This document shows, piece after piece, positions 1-9,327 of a DNA stretch of 64,000 nucleotides. The position numbers and the translations under genes are program-made. The notes below the pieces were generated by a model that worked only from the letters and a program-made list of their open reading frames with translations, ran no database searches and was not told the DNA's origin. The stretch's first letter is position 1. Every line of letters begins with the position of its first letter. This stretch comes from Streptomyces sp. R21 (lineage in GTDB: Bacteria > Actinomycetota > Actinomycetes > Streptomycetales > Streptomycetaceae). The stretch is taken from NCBI RefSeq assembly GCF_041051975.1, contig NZ_CP163435.1:9144501-9208500 (forward strand), given 5' to 3'.

Positions 1-417
1 GACGCCGATCGAGCGGACGAGCCCGTCCTCGCGGAGCTTGATCATCGCCTTCCAGGAGTCGACGTACTTGCCGACCCGGGGGAGCGGCCAGTGGATCAGA
101 TAAAGGTCCACGTACTCCAGCCCGAGACGCTCGCGCGACTCCTCGAACGAGCTGAGCGTCTCCTCGTAGCCGTGGTGGCGACCCGGCAGCTTCGTCGTGA
201 CGACGATCTCCTCGCGGGGCACGTCGCTGCGGGCGACACCACGGCCGACACCGGTCTCGTTGCGGTAGTTCGTCGCCGTGTCGACCAGGCGGTAACCCAT
301 GGCCAGGGCATCGGACACCGCCTGCTCCGCCTGCGCGTCGTCCATCGGCCAGGTGCCGAGACCGAGGGCGGGAATCCTCGTACGGTCGTTGAGCGTGCGC
401 GCCGGGGTGCTGATCAC
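1..417 (-). CDS. Aldo/keto reductase, partial (C-terminus beyond window edge)
   Basis: NADPH-dependent reductase of the aldo/keto reductase superfamily; substrate unknown. The 139 codons present read as the N-terminal half of the TIM barrel: the first strand IPALGLGTWPMDD, the catalytic Asp/Tyr segment LVDTATNYRNE, and YVDLYLIHWP with the family Asp and His. The GTG at 417 is chosen because GGAAGGG lies just upstream (about 424-432 on the minus strand) and the protein then begins at the usual distance from the first strand. It is transcribed in the same direction as the kinase gene behind it, with a gap of about 195 bases. The catalytic Lys region is just visible; the C-terminal half is not in the window. 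Confidence 0.9.
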   Translation of the reverse strand, partial: MISTPARTLNDRTRIPALGLGTWPMDDAQAEQAVSDALAMGYRLVDTATNYRNETGVGRGVARSDVPREEIVVTTKLPGRHHGYEETLSSFEESRERLGLEYVDLYLIHWPLPRVGKYVDSWKAMIKLREDGLVRSIGV

Positions 418-611
418 GATCGGCCCTTCCCATTGACTGTGCGGTACAACCAGTATGGACGGACCGGGCACCCGGACAGTGGACGGCATGGGCGGCGCCG
501 AGGAACGGCTGGGCCGTGGACAGGAACGCGACGGGATCCGTGCGTCCCACGTCGGGGGATGTCGTCCAGCTCGCCGGCGTGTCGCACAGCGGCGGGGGCG
601 GCGGGCCGAGT

Positions 612-1742
612 TCAGCCGACGCCCTCCTTCCAGCGGGACGCCTCCCGATAGGCCTCGAAGACCCGGCGGTGATCGGCTCCGAGCAGGCGCGCGCAATCCT
701 GTCCCAGGCGCTGGCAGAGCGCGGCGGCACCCCGCGGGTCGCCCGACTCACCGGTGAGCCTGGCGTGCCGGGCGCGCGCGTCGAGCACGTCCGTGTCCGT
801 CGCCCGGGGGCCGTCGGCGTACCGCTGGATGAACCGTTCGAGGTCCCGGATCTCGGCGACGTGCCGTATGTCGACGTGCGGGTCGGCGGCGTTGTCCGGG
901 ACGTACTCGATCTGTTGGATCGCCCGGTCCACGGCACGCGCGCCGGCCGGGCGGTCGCCGGGGGCCTTCTCCAGCAGCTTCAGCACGAGGGCGTCGAGGG
1001 GGCGGGGAACGCCCGGGCGCAGTGCGCTCGGCGGGGCCGGCCGTTCGTTCACGTGGTGCCACAGGACGGTATAGGGATCGGAGAGGTGACCGAAGGGGGT
1101 CCAGCCGGTCAGCATCTCGTACACGACGCAGCCGAGCGAGTAGAGGTCGCTGAGAGCGCTGCCCGACTCCTCACGCAGCCGTTCCGGGGAGGCGTAGTGC
1201 AGCGTGCCCCAGCCGGGGCCGTGCGAGGAGGAGGAGTCGGCGAAGCGGGCGAGGCCGAAATCGATGACCTTGGCGGCACCGTCGCCGTCGATGACGACGT
1301 TGCCGGGTTTGACGTCCCGGTGCACCACGCCGACGTCGTGGGCGTCGGCGAGCCCGTCGCAGATGTGCCGCGTCCAGCGCACGGTCTGCTCCAGGGTGAC
1401 CTGCCTGCCGTGTCCGGTGTGGTCGGAGAGCGGGCTGCCCTCGATGTACTCCATGACGGAGAACAGGAGGTCGCCGTCCTCGCCGTGGTCGTAGATCACG
1501 GCGACGTGGGGCCGATTGCGGATGCGCGCCATCGCCTGTGCCTCCTTGCGGAACCGGGCGACACGCCGGTTCAGCTCCTCGGAGGTCTCGCCGCGCCCGG
1601 GGTGGTTGTGCAGCGTGGCCACCTTCACGGCGACCGGGCAGTTCAGGCGCAGGTCATGGCCTCGCCACACGGAGCCCTGGGCGCCGCTGCCGAGGGCGAC
1701 GTCGAGTCGGTAGCGTCCGTCGAGGACACGTCCGGGTTCCAT
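612..1742 (-). CDS. Serine/threonine protein kinase with C-terminal helical tail
   Basis: Cytoplasmic Hanks-type kinase of 376 residues. Visible motifs: glycine loop GSGAQGSV (18-25), ATP Lys40 in VAVKVA, helix-C Glu67, catalytic loop HRDVKPGN (Asp143, Asn148), DFG Asp161, and an SPE in place of APE. All catalytic residues are present. The domain ends near residue 290; the remaining 85 residues are helical and Arg/Ala-rich, reminiscent of a degenerate TPR, and no transmembrane segment follows. The ATG at 1742 is chosen because the protein then starts about 10 residues before the kinase fold, and it lies 7 bases after the stop of the coiled-coil gene upstream, so the two are almost certainly one transcript. 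Substrate unknown; the neighbour is the obvious candidate. Confidence 0.93.
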   Translation of the reverse strand: MEPGRVLDGRYRLDVALGSGAQGSVWRGHDLRLNCPVAVKVATLHNHPGRGETSEELNRRVARFRKEAQAMARIRNRPHVAVIYDHGEDGDLLFSVMEYIEGSPLSDHTGHGRQVTLEQTVRWTRHICDGLADAHDVGVVHRDVKPGNVVIDGDGAAKVIDFGLARFADSSSSHGPGWGTLHYASPERLREESGSALSDLYSLGCVVYEMLTGWTPFGHLSDPYTVLWHHVNERPAPPSALRPGVPRPLDALVLKLLEKAPGDRPAGARAVDRAIQQIEYVPDNAADPHVDIRHVAEIRDLERFIQRYADGPRATDTDVLDARARHARLTGESGDPRGAAALCQRLGQDCARLLGADHRRVFEAYREASRWKEGVG

Positions 1743-1749
1743 GATCGCG

Positions 1750-3606
1750 TCACTTGCCCATCGGATCCCAGGCGCACAGCTCGGGCAGCCGTGCGGCATG
1801 GTCGTGCCATTCGGCGAAGAACTCCAGATGCTGATTGAGTACGACGCCCAACCGGCCCTGCGCATGCTGCCGTTGCACCAGGCCCGCCTTGCGGATCCTG
1901 TCACGTTCGGCCGGTATGCGCGGCACGTCCAGCAGAGCCCACCCGATGGCGGAGACGCCGAGCAGCACCATGAGCACCAGGAAGAATCCGCTCAGGAAGA
2001 CGGCAGCGAGCACCAGGGCGGCCACTCCACCCGCGGTGCCTCCGACGCGTCGCGGCAGGTTGCGGTCGACCGCCTCCGCCGCGGCTTCGGTGCGCGCGGC
2101 CAGTTCGGTGTCGAGTTCGGCCGAGCGGGCTCGCAGGTCCACGGGCGTGGTGGGGTCGGTCGGTATGCGGGCGCGCCATCCGTCGATCACGATGTCGATC
2201 TCTCGCGGCCGCCGCCGCAGCGAGGCCGCCACCAGCTCCTCGGCGGCGGTGCACAGGTTCGACAGGACCAGCATGAGCGCGAGGCGGCGTGCGTCGTCGC
2301 CGAGGGCGATCTGACTGGGTTTGAAGACGGCGTTGTCGAGGAGCGTCGCGAAGTCCACGGATTCGGCGTCCGCCTCCTGGCGCAACGCGTGCTCCTGCTG
2401 CGCCGCCCGCTCGTCGCCGCGGTGCTCGATGAACCGGCGCAACGCCTCCTTCTTGGTGTGCAGGGCCGCCTCGTCGGGTTCGAGATGCCCGATGAGGCGG
2501 TCCAGGGCCGTCTCGGAGTAGCGGGCACGCCCGGCAGTGGGTGCCGTGAGCCGCCGCGGCGGGAACTCCTTGCGGAGATGGTCGAGGGTGCAGGTGCTGA
2601 CGGTGGCCAGCCGCCAGTGGCCGAGCAGTTCCGGCCAGTCCCCGTCGTAGGCCTTGGCCAGGGCCGCGAACCGGTCGCCGGGCGAGGCGAGGAGTCTGCG
2701 CAGTTGGGGTTCCCAGCGCCGCACGCTGGCCCGGGCCGCCGTGGTGCCCGCCGCCGCCTCCGAGCCCCAGCGGACCATCACCTCGCGGGCGTAACTGTGG
2801 GCGGAGTCGCCGAGTTCGCGGCTGGCGACGGCGTCGAGGACGACGAGGAAGTCCCGGCCGAGCAGATCCGGGTCGACGGCATGCTGAAGGTAGCCGTCCA
2901 TCCAGTTGCCGGCCCGCTCGTGTTCACCCATTCTCGCCGCGGCGAGCGAGAAGAAGAGGCTGGCCCGGCCGAGGTCCAGCCCCTGCGCCTGCCCCATGGC
3001 GCTGAGCCGGCGCGCCTCGTCTCCGTCGAGCCGGGCGGCGACCGCCATGGTGGCGTGGGCGAGCCAGAAGTCGGGGTCGTGGACGAGGTGTTCCTCCACG
3101 ATGCGCCGGAGGTTGTCGGTGCCGATGACCCCGCTCGCCACGAGGTGCGGCATGAGCTGTTTGACCAGGCTGCGGGCGAGAGAGCGGATCTTGTCCCGGC
3201 TGCCGAACCTGCGCTCCCATTCCTCGGTGATCCGGTCCAGCTCGAACTGCGCGGCCAGGACGGCCTGGTCGCGCTCGTACTGGGAGCGGAAGTCCTTGAG
3301 GTCGGCCCTGACCTCACCCAGTTCGGACCGGGTTTTGACCAGGCCCTCCCGTACCTGTTCGGTGGCGGTGCCCACCGACTCGACCCGGCGGGCGAGTTCG
3401 TTCGTCCTGCCCTGCAAGGACTCCACTCCACCGGAGAGGATGCCGAACCGGTCGTGCAGTACCTTCAGGCCTCCCGCGAGGGTGCTGAACCGGTCGTACA
3501 GCGTCTTCAGGTCGTCCTCGCGGCGCTGTTGGGCCGCGCGTATCTCTTTGAGCCCGTCCCCCAGCTGGCTCAGGCGGGCATCTTCGGCCCCGGACTGCTC
3601 GCTCAC
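1750..3606 (-). CDS. Coiled-coil membrane protein paired with a kinase
   Basis: Protein of 618 residues that I cannot assign to a named family. The first 150 residues are long amphipathic helices with heptad character (LKEIRAAQQRREDDLKTLYD and onward), a strong coiled-coil signal. Residues about 150-500 look all-helical and may form a repeat scaffold. Near 560-595 there are one or two hydrophobic segments (GGVAALVLAAVFLSGFFLVL, then LLGVSAIGWALL), followed by a short basic tail. The GTG at 3606 has GGGGAG at good spacing; the open frame extends upstream but without a ribosome site. It is the first gene of the two-gene unit with the kinase at 612-1742. A membrane-tethered scaffold or kinase substrate is an inference from context. 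Confidence 0.85.
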   Translation of the reverse strand: MSEQSGAEDARLSQLGDGLKEIRAAQQRREDDLKTLYDRFSTLAGGLKVLHDRFGILSGGVESLQGRTNELARRVESVGTATEQVREGLVKTRSELGEVRADLKDFRSQYERDQAVLAAQFELDRITEEWERRFGSRDKIRSLARSLVKQLMPHLVASGVIGTDNLRRIVEEHLVHDPDFWLAHATMAVAARLDGDEARRLSAMGQAQGLDLGRASLFFSLAAARMGEHERAGNWMDGYLQHAVDPDLLGRDFLVVLDAVASRELGDSAHSYAREVMVRWGSEAAAGTTAARASVRRWEPQLRRLLASPGDRFAALAKAYDGDWPELLGHWRLATVSTCTLDHLRKEFPPRRLTAPTAGRARYSETALDRLIGHLEPDEAALHTKKEALRRFIEHRGDERAAQQEHALRQEADAESVDFATLLDNAVFKPSQIALGDDARRLALMLVLSNLCTAAEELVAASLRRRPREIDIVIDGWRARIPTDPTTPVDLRARSAELDTELAARTEAAAEAVDRNLPRRVGGTAGGVAALVLAAVFLSGFFLVLMVLLGVSAIGWALLDVPRIPAERDRIRKAGLVQRQHAQGRLGVVLNQHLEFFAEWHDHAARLPELCAWDPMGK

Positions 3607-3806
3607 GCCGCTCCCCTGTCGTCCGGCCGTGCGGTCTTGGTCCTTGGAAGAGGTACCTTCCGGCGGCGGGAGGGGGGAGCGCAAGGGCGCGTGACGGCGA
3701 GCGCGCTGCACCTAAGCGCAACTCCACCGACCCGCCCGGACAGTGGACGGATGCGTGATACGACTGTCAACTCCAGGGCCTGGAGGGGACATTGAAGGAG
3801 CCGTCG

Positions 3807-4871
3807 ATGCCCGAGACCGACTCGGTCCACGCCACACGTCTGTCCGCGTACGCGACGGTGAGCGCGAGCCTCTCGCTGCTCGGCGAGCGCCGGCTCGGTG
3901 ACGCCGTGGCTGCCGCGCCCGCCCTCGGCTCCGGCATCGGCGGCAGATCGGCGGAGCTGGACGTGGACGGCGTACGCGTCTTCGTGAAGCGTGTTCCCCT
4001 CACGGACCTGGAGCTACGGCCGGGGAACGTGCGATCGACAGCCAATCTGTTCGACCTGCCCGTGTTCTACCAGTACGGGATGGGGTCGGCGGGGTTCAGC
4101 GCCTGGCGCGAGCTGGCGGCGCACCTCATGACCACCCAGTGGGTACTCGGGGGCGAGCACGCGGGGTTCCCGCTGCTGTATCACTGGCGGATACTGCCCG
4201 ACCGGCCGCCCACGGGGTTCGTCGACGCGTTCGGCGGCATCGACGGGGCCGTCGCCCACTGGGAGGGCTCACCGGCGGTGCGCCGCCGGCTGGAGGCCAT
4301 CGGCAGCTCCTCCGCGAGCCTGGTGCTCTTCCTGGAACATGTGCCGCAGACGCTCGCCGCATGGCTGGGCGAGCAGCGGGACGCCGCCTCCGCGGCATCG
4401 GACGCCGTCTCGCGCTACTCGTGGATCGAAGAGGCCCAGGCGCGCACGACGGCCTTCATGAGCGCCCGCGGACTGGTCCACTTCGACGGGCACTTCGCCA
4501 ACCTGCTGACCGACGGACAGCAGGTGTACTTCACGGACTTCGGCCTCGCGTCGAGTACGGCCTTCGAACTCTCCGCGCAGGAGGCCGCCTTCCTGGCGGA
4601 CCACCTCGTCTACGACCGCTGCTACGCCCCGACCCATCTGCTCCGCCACCACCTGCTCGATCACGTACGCGGCGACGTCGACCGCGACACGTTTCTGCGC
4701 GAATGGGCCGCGGGCCACCGGGCGGACGGCGTCCCGCCGGAAATCGGCGCGATCATCGACCGGCACGCCCGGACCGCAGTGGTCCTGGACGACTTCCACC
4801 GCCGACTGCTCACGCAGAGCAAACGCACCCCGTTCCCCGCCGCCGACCTCCGGGAGACGCTGGCCGCGTGA
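3807..4871 (+). CDS. Protein kinase-like / APH-fold phosphotransferase
   Basis: Kinase-fold protein of 354 residues, unlike the canonical Ser/Thr kinases on either side. Kinase hallmarks seen: a glycine-rich GSGIGGRS (41-48), VFVKRV with Lys61, a catalytic loop reading HFDGHFANLL (Asp227), and TDFGLA (Asp244). The HxDxxxxN plus DFG arrangement suggests an active enzyme rather than a pseudokinase, but the loop resembles aminoglycoside phosphotransferase or HipA-like proteins more than HRDxKxxN. The ATG at 3807 has GAAGGAG six bases upstream; the TTG at 3792 overlaps that ribosome site and is rejected. It is divergent from the coiled-coil gene. Substrate, small molecule or protein, cannot be told. 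Confidence 0.85.
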   Translation: MPETDSVHATRLSAYATVSASLSLLGERRLGDAVAAAPALGSGIGGRSAELDVDGVRVFVKRVPLTDLELRPGNVRSTANLFDLPVFYQYGMGSAGFSAWRELAAHLMTTQWVLGGEHAGFPLLYHWRILPDRPPTGFVDAFGGIDGAVAHWEGSPAVRRRLEAIGSSSASLVLFLEHVPQTLAAWLGEQRDAASAASDAVSRYSWIEEAQARTTAFMSARGLVHFDGHFANLLTDGQQVYFTDFGLASSTAFELSAQEAAFLADHLVYDRCYAPTHLLRHHLLDHVRGDVDRDTFLREWAAGHRADGVPPEIGAIIDRHARTAVVLDDFHRRLLTQSKRTPFPAADLRETLAA

Positions 4872-5044
4872 GTCCTGCCCCGCCACCACCGCGATCGGAC
4901 CGGCGGCGGCGTACGGCGCAACGGGCGGGGCCCCGGCTGCCGTAGGGCAGCCGAGCCCGCGGATGCCGTCGGCATTCCGGGAATTTGCGGCGGCTATTGT
5001 GGCGGAACCGATCGGACGTGAACGAAGTTGGCGGAGGCTGGGCT

Positions 5045-6664
5045 GTGTCGGACGAGGGACGGCTCGTCGCCGGGCGGTACCGGCTGGTGGAGCGGATCGG
5101 CCAGGGCGGCATGGGCACGGTGTGGCGCGCCCAGGACGAGGTGCTGGACCGGCAGGTCGCGCTCAAGAGACTGCATGCGCATCCCCACCTGGCCCACGAC
5201 GAACTCGCCACGCTGTACGAGCGCACGCGCCGCGAGGCACGCAGCGCGGGCCGGATCGCGCACCCCCATGTGGTCGTCGTCCATGATGTCGTGGACGACG
5301 AGGGGCTGCCCTGCATCGTCATGGAGTACGTCCCCTCCGTCACGCTCGCGGACCTGCTCAAGGGCGGCCGGACCCTCCCGCCCGAGGAGGCGGCCCGTAT
5401 CGGTCTCGGCATGATCGCCGCGCTGCGCGCCGCGCACGCCGCCGACGTACTGCACCGTGACGTCAAGCCCGGCAACGTGCTGCTCGCCGCGGAGGGCCGT
5501 GTCGTCCTCACCGACTTCGGCATCGCCCTGACGACCGGAACCTCGACGCTGACCAAGACCGGCGAGATGGTCGGTTCCATCGACTACATGGCTCCGGAGC
5601 GGATGCGCGGACGCACGCCCGGCCCCGCCTCCGACCTGTGGGCCCTGGGAGCGACTCTCTATCAGGCGGTGGAGGGCCGGCCCCCGTTCCGCAAGGACAC
5701 GGCGGTCGAGACCGCGTACGCCATCGCCGTCGACCCGCTGCCTCCGATGAAGCAGGCCGGAGCGCTGGAGCCGCTCATCGACGCGCTGCTCGTCAAGGAA
5801 CCCGGCGAGCGGCCGAACGCCGAACAGACGGAACGGGCGCTGCGGATCGTACGGGACGGCGGACCGGCGGCGGTGACCGTGTCGACGGCGATGGTCCGCG
5901 CCTGGCACGGGAGCGGCTCCAAGAATGGACTCGGTGACGGCTACGGGGACGGCGAGGCCGCGGGCACGGCAGCGGCCGGGGCCACCCGCCTGGCGCCGGA
6001 GCCGCCCACGCCCACGCGCGCGGACGCAGACCCGGGGCGGGCCGGAGGCGGGCGCCGGGGCCGTGGTGGCAAGCGGCGCCGGCCGGTCCGCGTCGCCGTG
6101 GCCGTGACGGTTGTGGCCGCGGCCGTGGCGGGCGGCCTCTACTACGTGACCCAGCGCGACGGACGCGACGGTGCGCAGGCCTCCGGCTCGGCCACGCCGT
6201 CGTACACCCCACCGCCCGTGCCCCAGGGGTTCCACCTCGTCAGCGACAAGGGGCTCGGCGTGTCCTTCCCCGTGCCGGACGGGTGGACGGCTGTGAAGAC
6301 GACGTCCGAGCAGGTCAGCTACACGGACAAGACCCGCCTGGTCGAGCTCACCATCGGCACGGTGGAACCCGCCGGGCCGAACCCGATGGCGCACTTCAAG
6401 AGCATCGAGGCGAACACCAAGGTCAACTACTCGACGTACCGGAAGCTGCGCATGGAGAAGACGTCGTTCCGCGGACTGCCCGCGGCCGTCTGGGAGTTCA
6501 CCTTCCAGGGGCGAGCGCGGGCGTTCCGCGCCATCGACCTCGGCTTCGGACAGGAGGGCGGCCGCGAGTACGACCTCTACCTCTCGGCGCCCGACGCACG
6601 CTGGGACACCTACCGTCCCGTCTTCGACAAGGTCAGGGCCGGGTTCACGACGACCGCCAGCTGA
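5045..6664 (+). CDS. Membrane-anchored serine/threonine protein kinase (receptor type)
   Basis: Transmembrane PknB-like kinase of 539 residues. Kinase domain 10-275: GQGGMGTV (19-26), Lys41, HRDVKPGN (Asp139, Asn144), DFG Asp157, and the activation segment with Thr-rich TGTSTLTKTGEMVGSIDYMAPE. A Pro/Gly/Arg-rich juxtamembrane linker (about 290-345) leads to one hydrophobic helix (about 347-367), then an extracytoplasmic domain of about 170 residues. That domain has no PASTA repeats and resembles the small beta-rich sensor seen on many Streptomyces kinases; its ligand is unknown. The GTG at 5045 is preceded by GGAGG at 5033-5037. The 3' end overlaps the convergent P450 gene by 20 bases. Confidence 0.94.
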   Translation: MSDEGRLVAGRYRLVERIGQGGMGTVWRAQDEVLDRQVALKRLHAHPHLAHDELATLYERTRREARSAGRIAHPHVVVVHDVVDDEGLPCIVMEYVPSVTLADLLKGGRTLPPEEAARIGLGMIAALRAAHAADVLHRDVKPGNVLLAAEGRVVLTDFGIALTTGTSTLTKTGEMVGSIDYMAPERMRGRTPGPASDLWALGATLYQAVEGRPPFRKDTAVETAYAIAVDPLPPMKQAGALEPLIDALLVKEPGERPNAEQTERALRIVRDGGPAAVTVSTAMVRAWHGSGSKNGLGDGYGDGEAAGTAAAGATRLAPEPPTPTRADADPGRAGGGRRGRGGKRRRPVRVAVAVTVVAAAVAGGLYYVTQRDGRDGAQASGSATPSYTPPPVPQGFHLVSDKGLGVSFPVPDGWTAVKTTSEQVSYTDKTRLVELTIGTVEPAGPNPMAHFKSIEANTKVNYSTYRKLRMEKTSFRGLPAAVWEFTFQGRARAFRAIDLGFGQEGGREYDLYLSAPDARWDTYRPVFDKVRAGFTTTAS

Positions 6665-7847
6665 CGGGCAGACGGCTCACGCCGTGGATGGCCCGGCCCT
6701 GGAGAGCGAAGTCCTCGGCGGGGGCGGCCAGGGTGAGGTCCGGCAGTCGCCGCAACAGTGCGGGCAGTGCGATCTGGAGTTCCGCCCGGGCGAGGGACTG
6801 GCCGAGGCAGTGGTGCAGCCCGTGGCCGAAGGCCAGGTGGTGGTGGGCGTCGCGGGTGATGTCGAAGGCGTCAGGGTCGGCGAAGGCGCGCGGGTCGCGG
6901 TTGGCCGCCTGGAGGGAGACGACGACCCCCTCGCCCGCCCGGACCGTGACGCCGCCGATCTCCACGTCCTGGGTGGCGATGCGGCGCAGACCGATGTGGA
7001 CCACGCTCAGATAGCGCAGCAACTCCTCGACGGTGCCCGGCAGCAGCGCCGGATCGGCCCGCAGTGCCGCCAGTTGCCCGGGATGGGAGAGCAAGGTGAC
7101 CACGCCCAGCGACAGCATGCTCGCCGTCGTCTCGTGGCCGGCGATGAGGAGCTGGACCGCCAGCCCGGCCGCCTCGGGCGCGGTGGCCTCGCCGGTGGCC
7201 ACGCGCTCGGTCGCGAGGCGGCTCACCAGGTCGTCGCCCGGATCCGCGGACTTGGCTGCAAGCAGTTCGGACAAGTAGCCGAACAGCGCGGCCCAGCCCG
7301 CCCGCATCGCCTCGGGTCCCGCGCTGACGGTGGCGAATGCGGCGGCCTGCCGGTGGATGAACTCCCGGTCCGCGTACGGCACTCCGAGCAGCTCGCAGAT
7401 GACCAACAGGGGCAGCGGAGGCGTGAAGTGCTCCACCAGGTCGGCGGTGGACGGCTGCTTGGCCAGCAGATCGTCGATCAGGTCGTCGGCCAAGTGCCCG
7501 ATGGCAGAGCGGAGTTCCTCGACCCGGCGGAAGGTGAAGTCGGGGATGAGCATGCGCCGCAGCCGGGTGTGGTCGGGTGGATCCATGGCGAACAGCTGCC
7601 CCGGGGAGCGCGGCGGCGGCGTCGGCTGGAGTCCGGGGAACCCCTCGCGGACGTTCTCGGAGCTGAACCGGGGATCGGCCAGCACGGACCGGGCGTCCTC
7701 GTAACGGGTGACCAGCCACGGGGTGTTGCCGGCCCAGAGGGCGATCCGGCTCATCGGCCCCTGCTCGCGCAGCCGTGCGAAGTCGGCGGGCGGGTCGAGC
7801 AGGGTGGTCCGCTGCATGGGCAGGGCCGGCAGGGCGTTCTCAGGCAC
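6645..7847 (-). CDS. Cytochrome P450 at the end of the ebo operon
   Basis: Bacterial class I P450 of about 400 residues, a haem monooxygenase needing external ferredoxin and reductase, neither encoded nearby. Seen: I-helix AGHETT (about 234-239), the ExxR helix EELLRYL, and haem loop FGHGLHHCLG with axial Cys347. The GTG at 7847 is preferred: GGAG sits six bases upstream inside the end of eboF, and the start overlaps the eboF stop (GTGCCTGA). An in-frame ATG at 7877 would add ten residues and a 38-base overlap without a ribosome site. The overlap implies co-translation with eboF, so it may modify the compound handled by the ebo proteins (inference). Subfamily not determinable; CYP105/107-like by motif. 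Confidence 0.93.
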   Translation of the reverse strand: MPENALPALPMQRTTLLDPPADFARLREQGPMSRIALWAGNTPWLVTRYEDARSVLADPRFSSENVREGFPGLQPTPPPRSPGQLFAMDPPDHTRLRRMLIPDFTFRRVEELRSAIGHLADDLIDDLLAKQPSTADLVEHFTPPLPLLVICELLGVPYADREFIHRQAAAFATVSAGPEAMRAGWAALFGYLSELLAAKSADPGDDLVSRLATERVATGEATAPEAAGLAVQLLIAGHETTASMLSLGVVTLLSHPGQLAALRADPALLPGTVEELLRYLSVVHIGLRRIATQDVEIGGVTVRAGEGVVVSLQAANRDPRAFADPDAFDITRDAHHHLAFGHGLHHCLGQSLARAELQIALPALLRRLPDLTLAAPAEDFALQGRAIHGVSRLPVSWRSS

Positions 7848-9288
7848 GGTCGTCTCCGGGGGCGGTCGTACGGTCATCTGCGGCTACGGTCGCGGGGTCA
7901 TTCGCGCTGACGTGCGCGGGGAGTTGCGCCAGCCCCAGCAGGAGCTCCTTGACGTCGGTGGCGTCGATCTCGTCGCGGGCGCCGTCCGGCTCCGAGCAGA
8001 TCAGTACGGGACCGTCCTGCGGGTCGTCGGGCAGCCGCCCGTGGCTGCCGCGGACCCCGGACGGATCGAGCGGCACCGTTTGGATGCGGTAGCGCAACCC
8101 GAGCTTCTTGCGGGCCACTTGGGCCGCCGCGCGCAGTTTCAGAGCGGGCACCTCGGGGTCGTACAGCAGCTCGGCGGGGTCGTAGCCGGGCTTGCGGTGG
8201 ATCTCGACCTGGCGGGCGAAGTCCGGGGCGCGGGCGTCGTCCAGCCAGTAGTAGTACGTGAACCAGGCGCCGGGCTCGGCGACGGCGACGAGTTCACCGG
8301 AGCGCTCGTGGTCCAGGCCCTGCGCGTGCTTGCCGTCCCCGTCGAGGACTTCGGCGACGCCACCGAGCGAGGCGACCAGCTCGGCGGTCTTCGGCAGGTC
8401 GGCCGGATCACGGACGTAGACGTGCGCGATCTGGTGGTCGGCGACGGCGAAGGCGCGGGACTTCCACGGGTCCAGGTACTCCATGCCGTCCTGGGTGTAG
8501 ACCTCCAGCAGCCCCGCCTCGCGCAGCGCGCGGTTGATGTCCACGGGACGGTCGGCGGGCGCGATCCCGTACTCGCTGAGCGCCACCACCGTGGCGCCCG
8601 CGGCGAGGAAGTGGTCGATCAACGGGCGTACCGCGTCGTCGAGTTCACGGGCGGCGCGGGCCGTCTCGGGGGAGTCGGGGCCGGTGCGCTGCGGCTCGTA
8701 GTCGAGGTGGGGGAGGTAGACCAGGGTGAGGTCGGGGTGGTGTTCGTCGAAGATCTGCCGGGCGGCGCCGAGGATCCACTGACTGGACGGCATCCCGGCG
8801 TTCGGGCCCCAGTAGGTGAACAGCGGGAACGGGCCGAGCCTGTCGGTCAGTTCGTCGTGCAGGGACGGCGGGTACGTGTAGCAGTCCGGCTCCTTGCGGC
8901 CGTCCGAGTAGTACACGGGCCGCGGGGTGACGGTCCAGTCGACGTCCGCGCCCATGGCGTACCACCAGCAGATGTTGGCCACGGTGTAGCCCGGGTCGGA
9001 GCGCCGGGCGGCGTCCCAGAGCTTGTCGCCGCCGACCAGTTCGTTGTGCTGTCGCCACAGCAGTACGTCGCCGACGTCGCGGAAGTACCAACCGTTGCCG
9101 ACGATGCCGTGTTCGCGGGGGAGTACGCCGGTCAGCAAGGTGGACTGGACCGAGCAGGTCACGGCGGGGAGCACCGTGTTGAGGCGGGCCCGGTAGCCGC
9201 GCTCGGCGAGGGCGGAGACGGCGGGCATGTGCTGGAGGAGACGGGGGGTGAGGCCCACGATGTCGAGGACGACGAGTGGTTGGGGCAT
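7840..9288 (-). CDS. eboF: EboF-like nucleotide pyrophosphatase / phosphodiesterase
   Basis: Alkaline-phosphatase superfamily protein of 482 residues related to type I nucleotide pyrophosphatase/phosphodiesterases. Metal-binding motifs are visible: VVLDIVGL near the start, the nucleophile Thr region TVLPAVTCSVQSTLLTG, LVYLPHLDYEPQ, VVALSEYGI, and a C-terminal His in DHERSGELV. No signal peptide is evident, so it is probably cytoplasmic. In described ebo clusters the last gene encodes a protein of this fold, which supports the name. Ribosome site AAGGAG lies six bases before the ATG at 9288. It follows eboE by about 40 bases and overlaps the P450 start. Its substrate is unknown. Confidence 0.85.
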   Translation of the reverse strand: MPQPLVVLDIVGLTPRLLQHMPAVSALAERGYRARLNTVLPAVTCSVQSTLLTGVLPREHGIVGNGWYFRDVGDVLLWRQHNELVGGDKLWDAARRSDPGYTVANICWWYAMGADVDWTVTPRPVYYSDGRKEPDCYTYPPSLHDELTDRLGPFPLFTYWGPNAGMPSSQWILGAARQIFDEHHPDLTLVYLPHLDYEPQRTGPDSPETARAARELDDAVRPLIDHFLAAGATVVALSEYGIAPADRPVDINRALREAGLLEVYTQDGMEYLDPWKSRAFAVADHQIAHVYVRDPADLPKTAELVASLGGVAEVLDGDGKHAQGLDHERSGELVAVAEPGAWFTYYYWLDDARAPDFARQVEIHRKPGYDPAELLYDPEVPALKLRAAAQVARKKLGLRYRIQTVPLDPSGVRGSHGRLPDDPQDGPVLICSEPDGARDEIDATDVKELLLGLAQLPAHVSANDPATVAADDRTTAPGDDRA

Positions 9289-9327
9289 GGGGGCTCCTTG
9301 CGTGTGGGGGGCGGGCTGCGAACAGAC

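Noticed and set aside
516..1838. Long plus-strand frame opposite the first kinase
   Set aside because: Shadow frame of a high-GC gene with Val/Gly/Asp/Arg-rich composition and no domain; the minus-strand kinase motifs are unequivocal.
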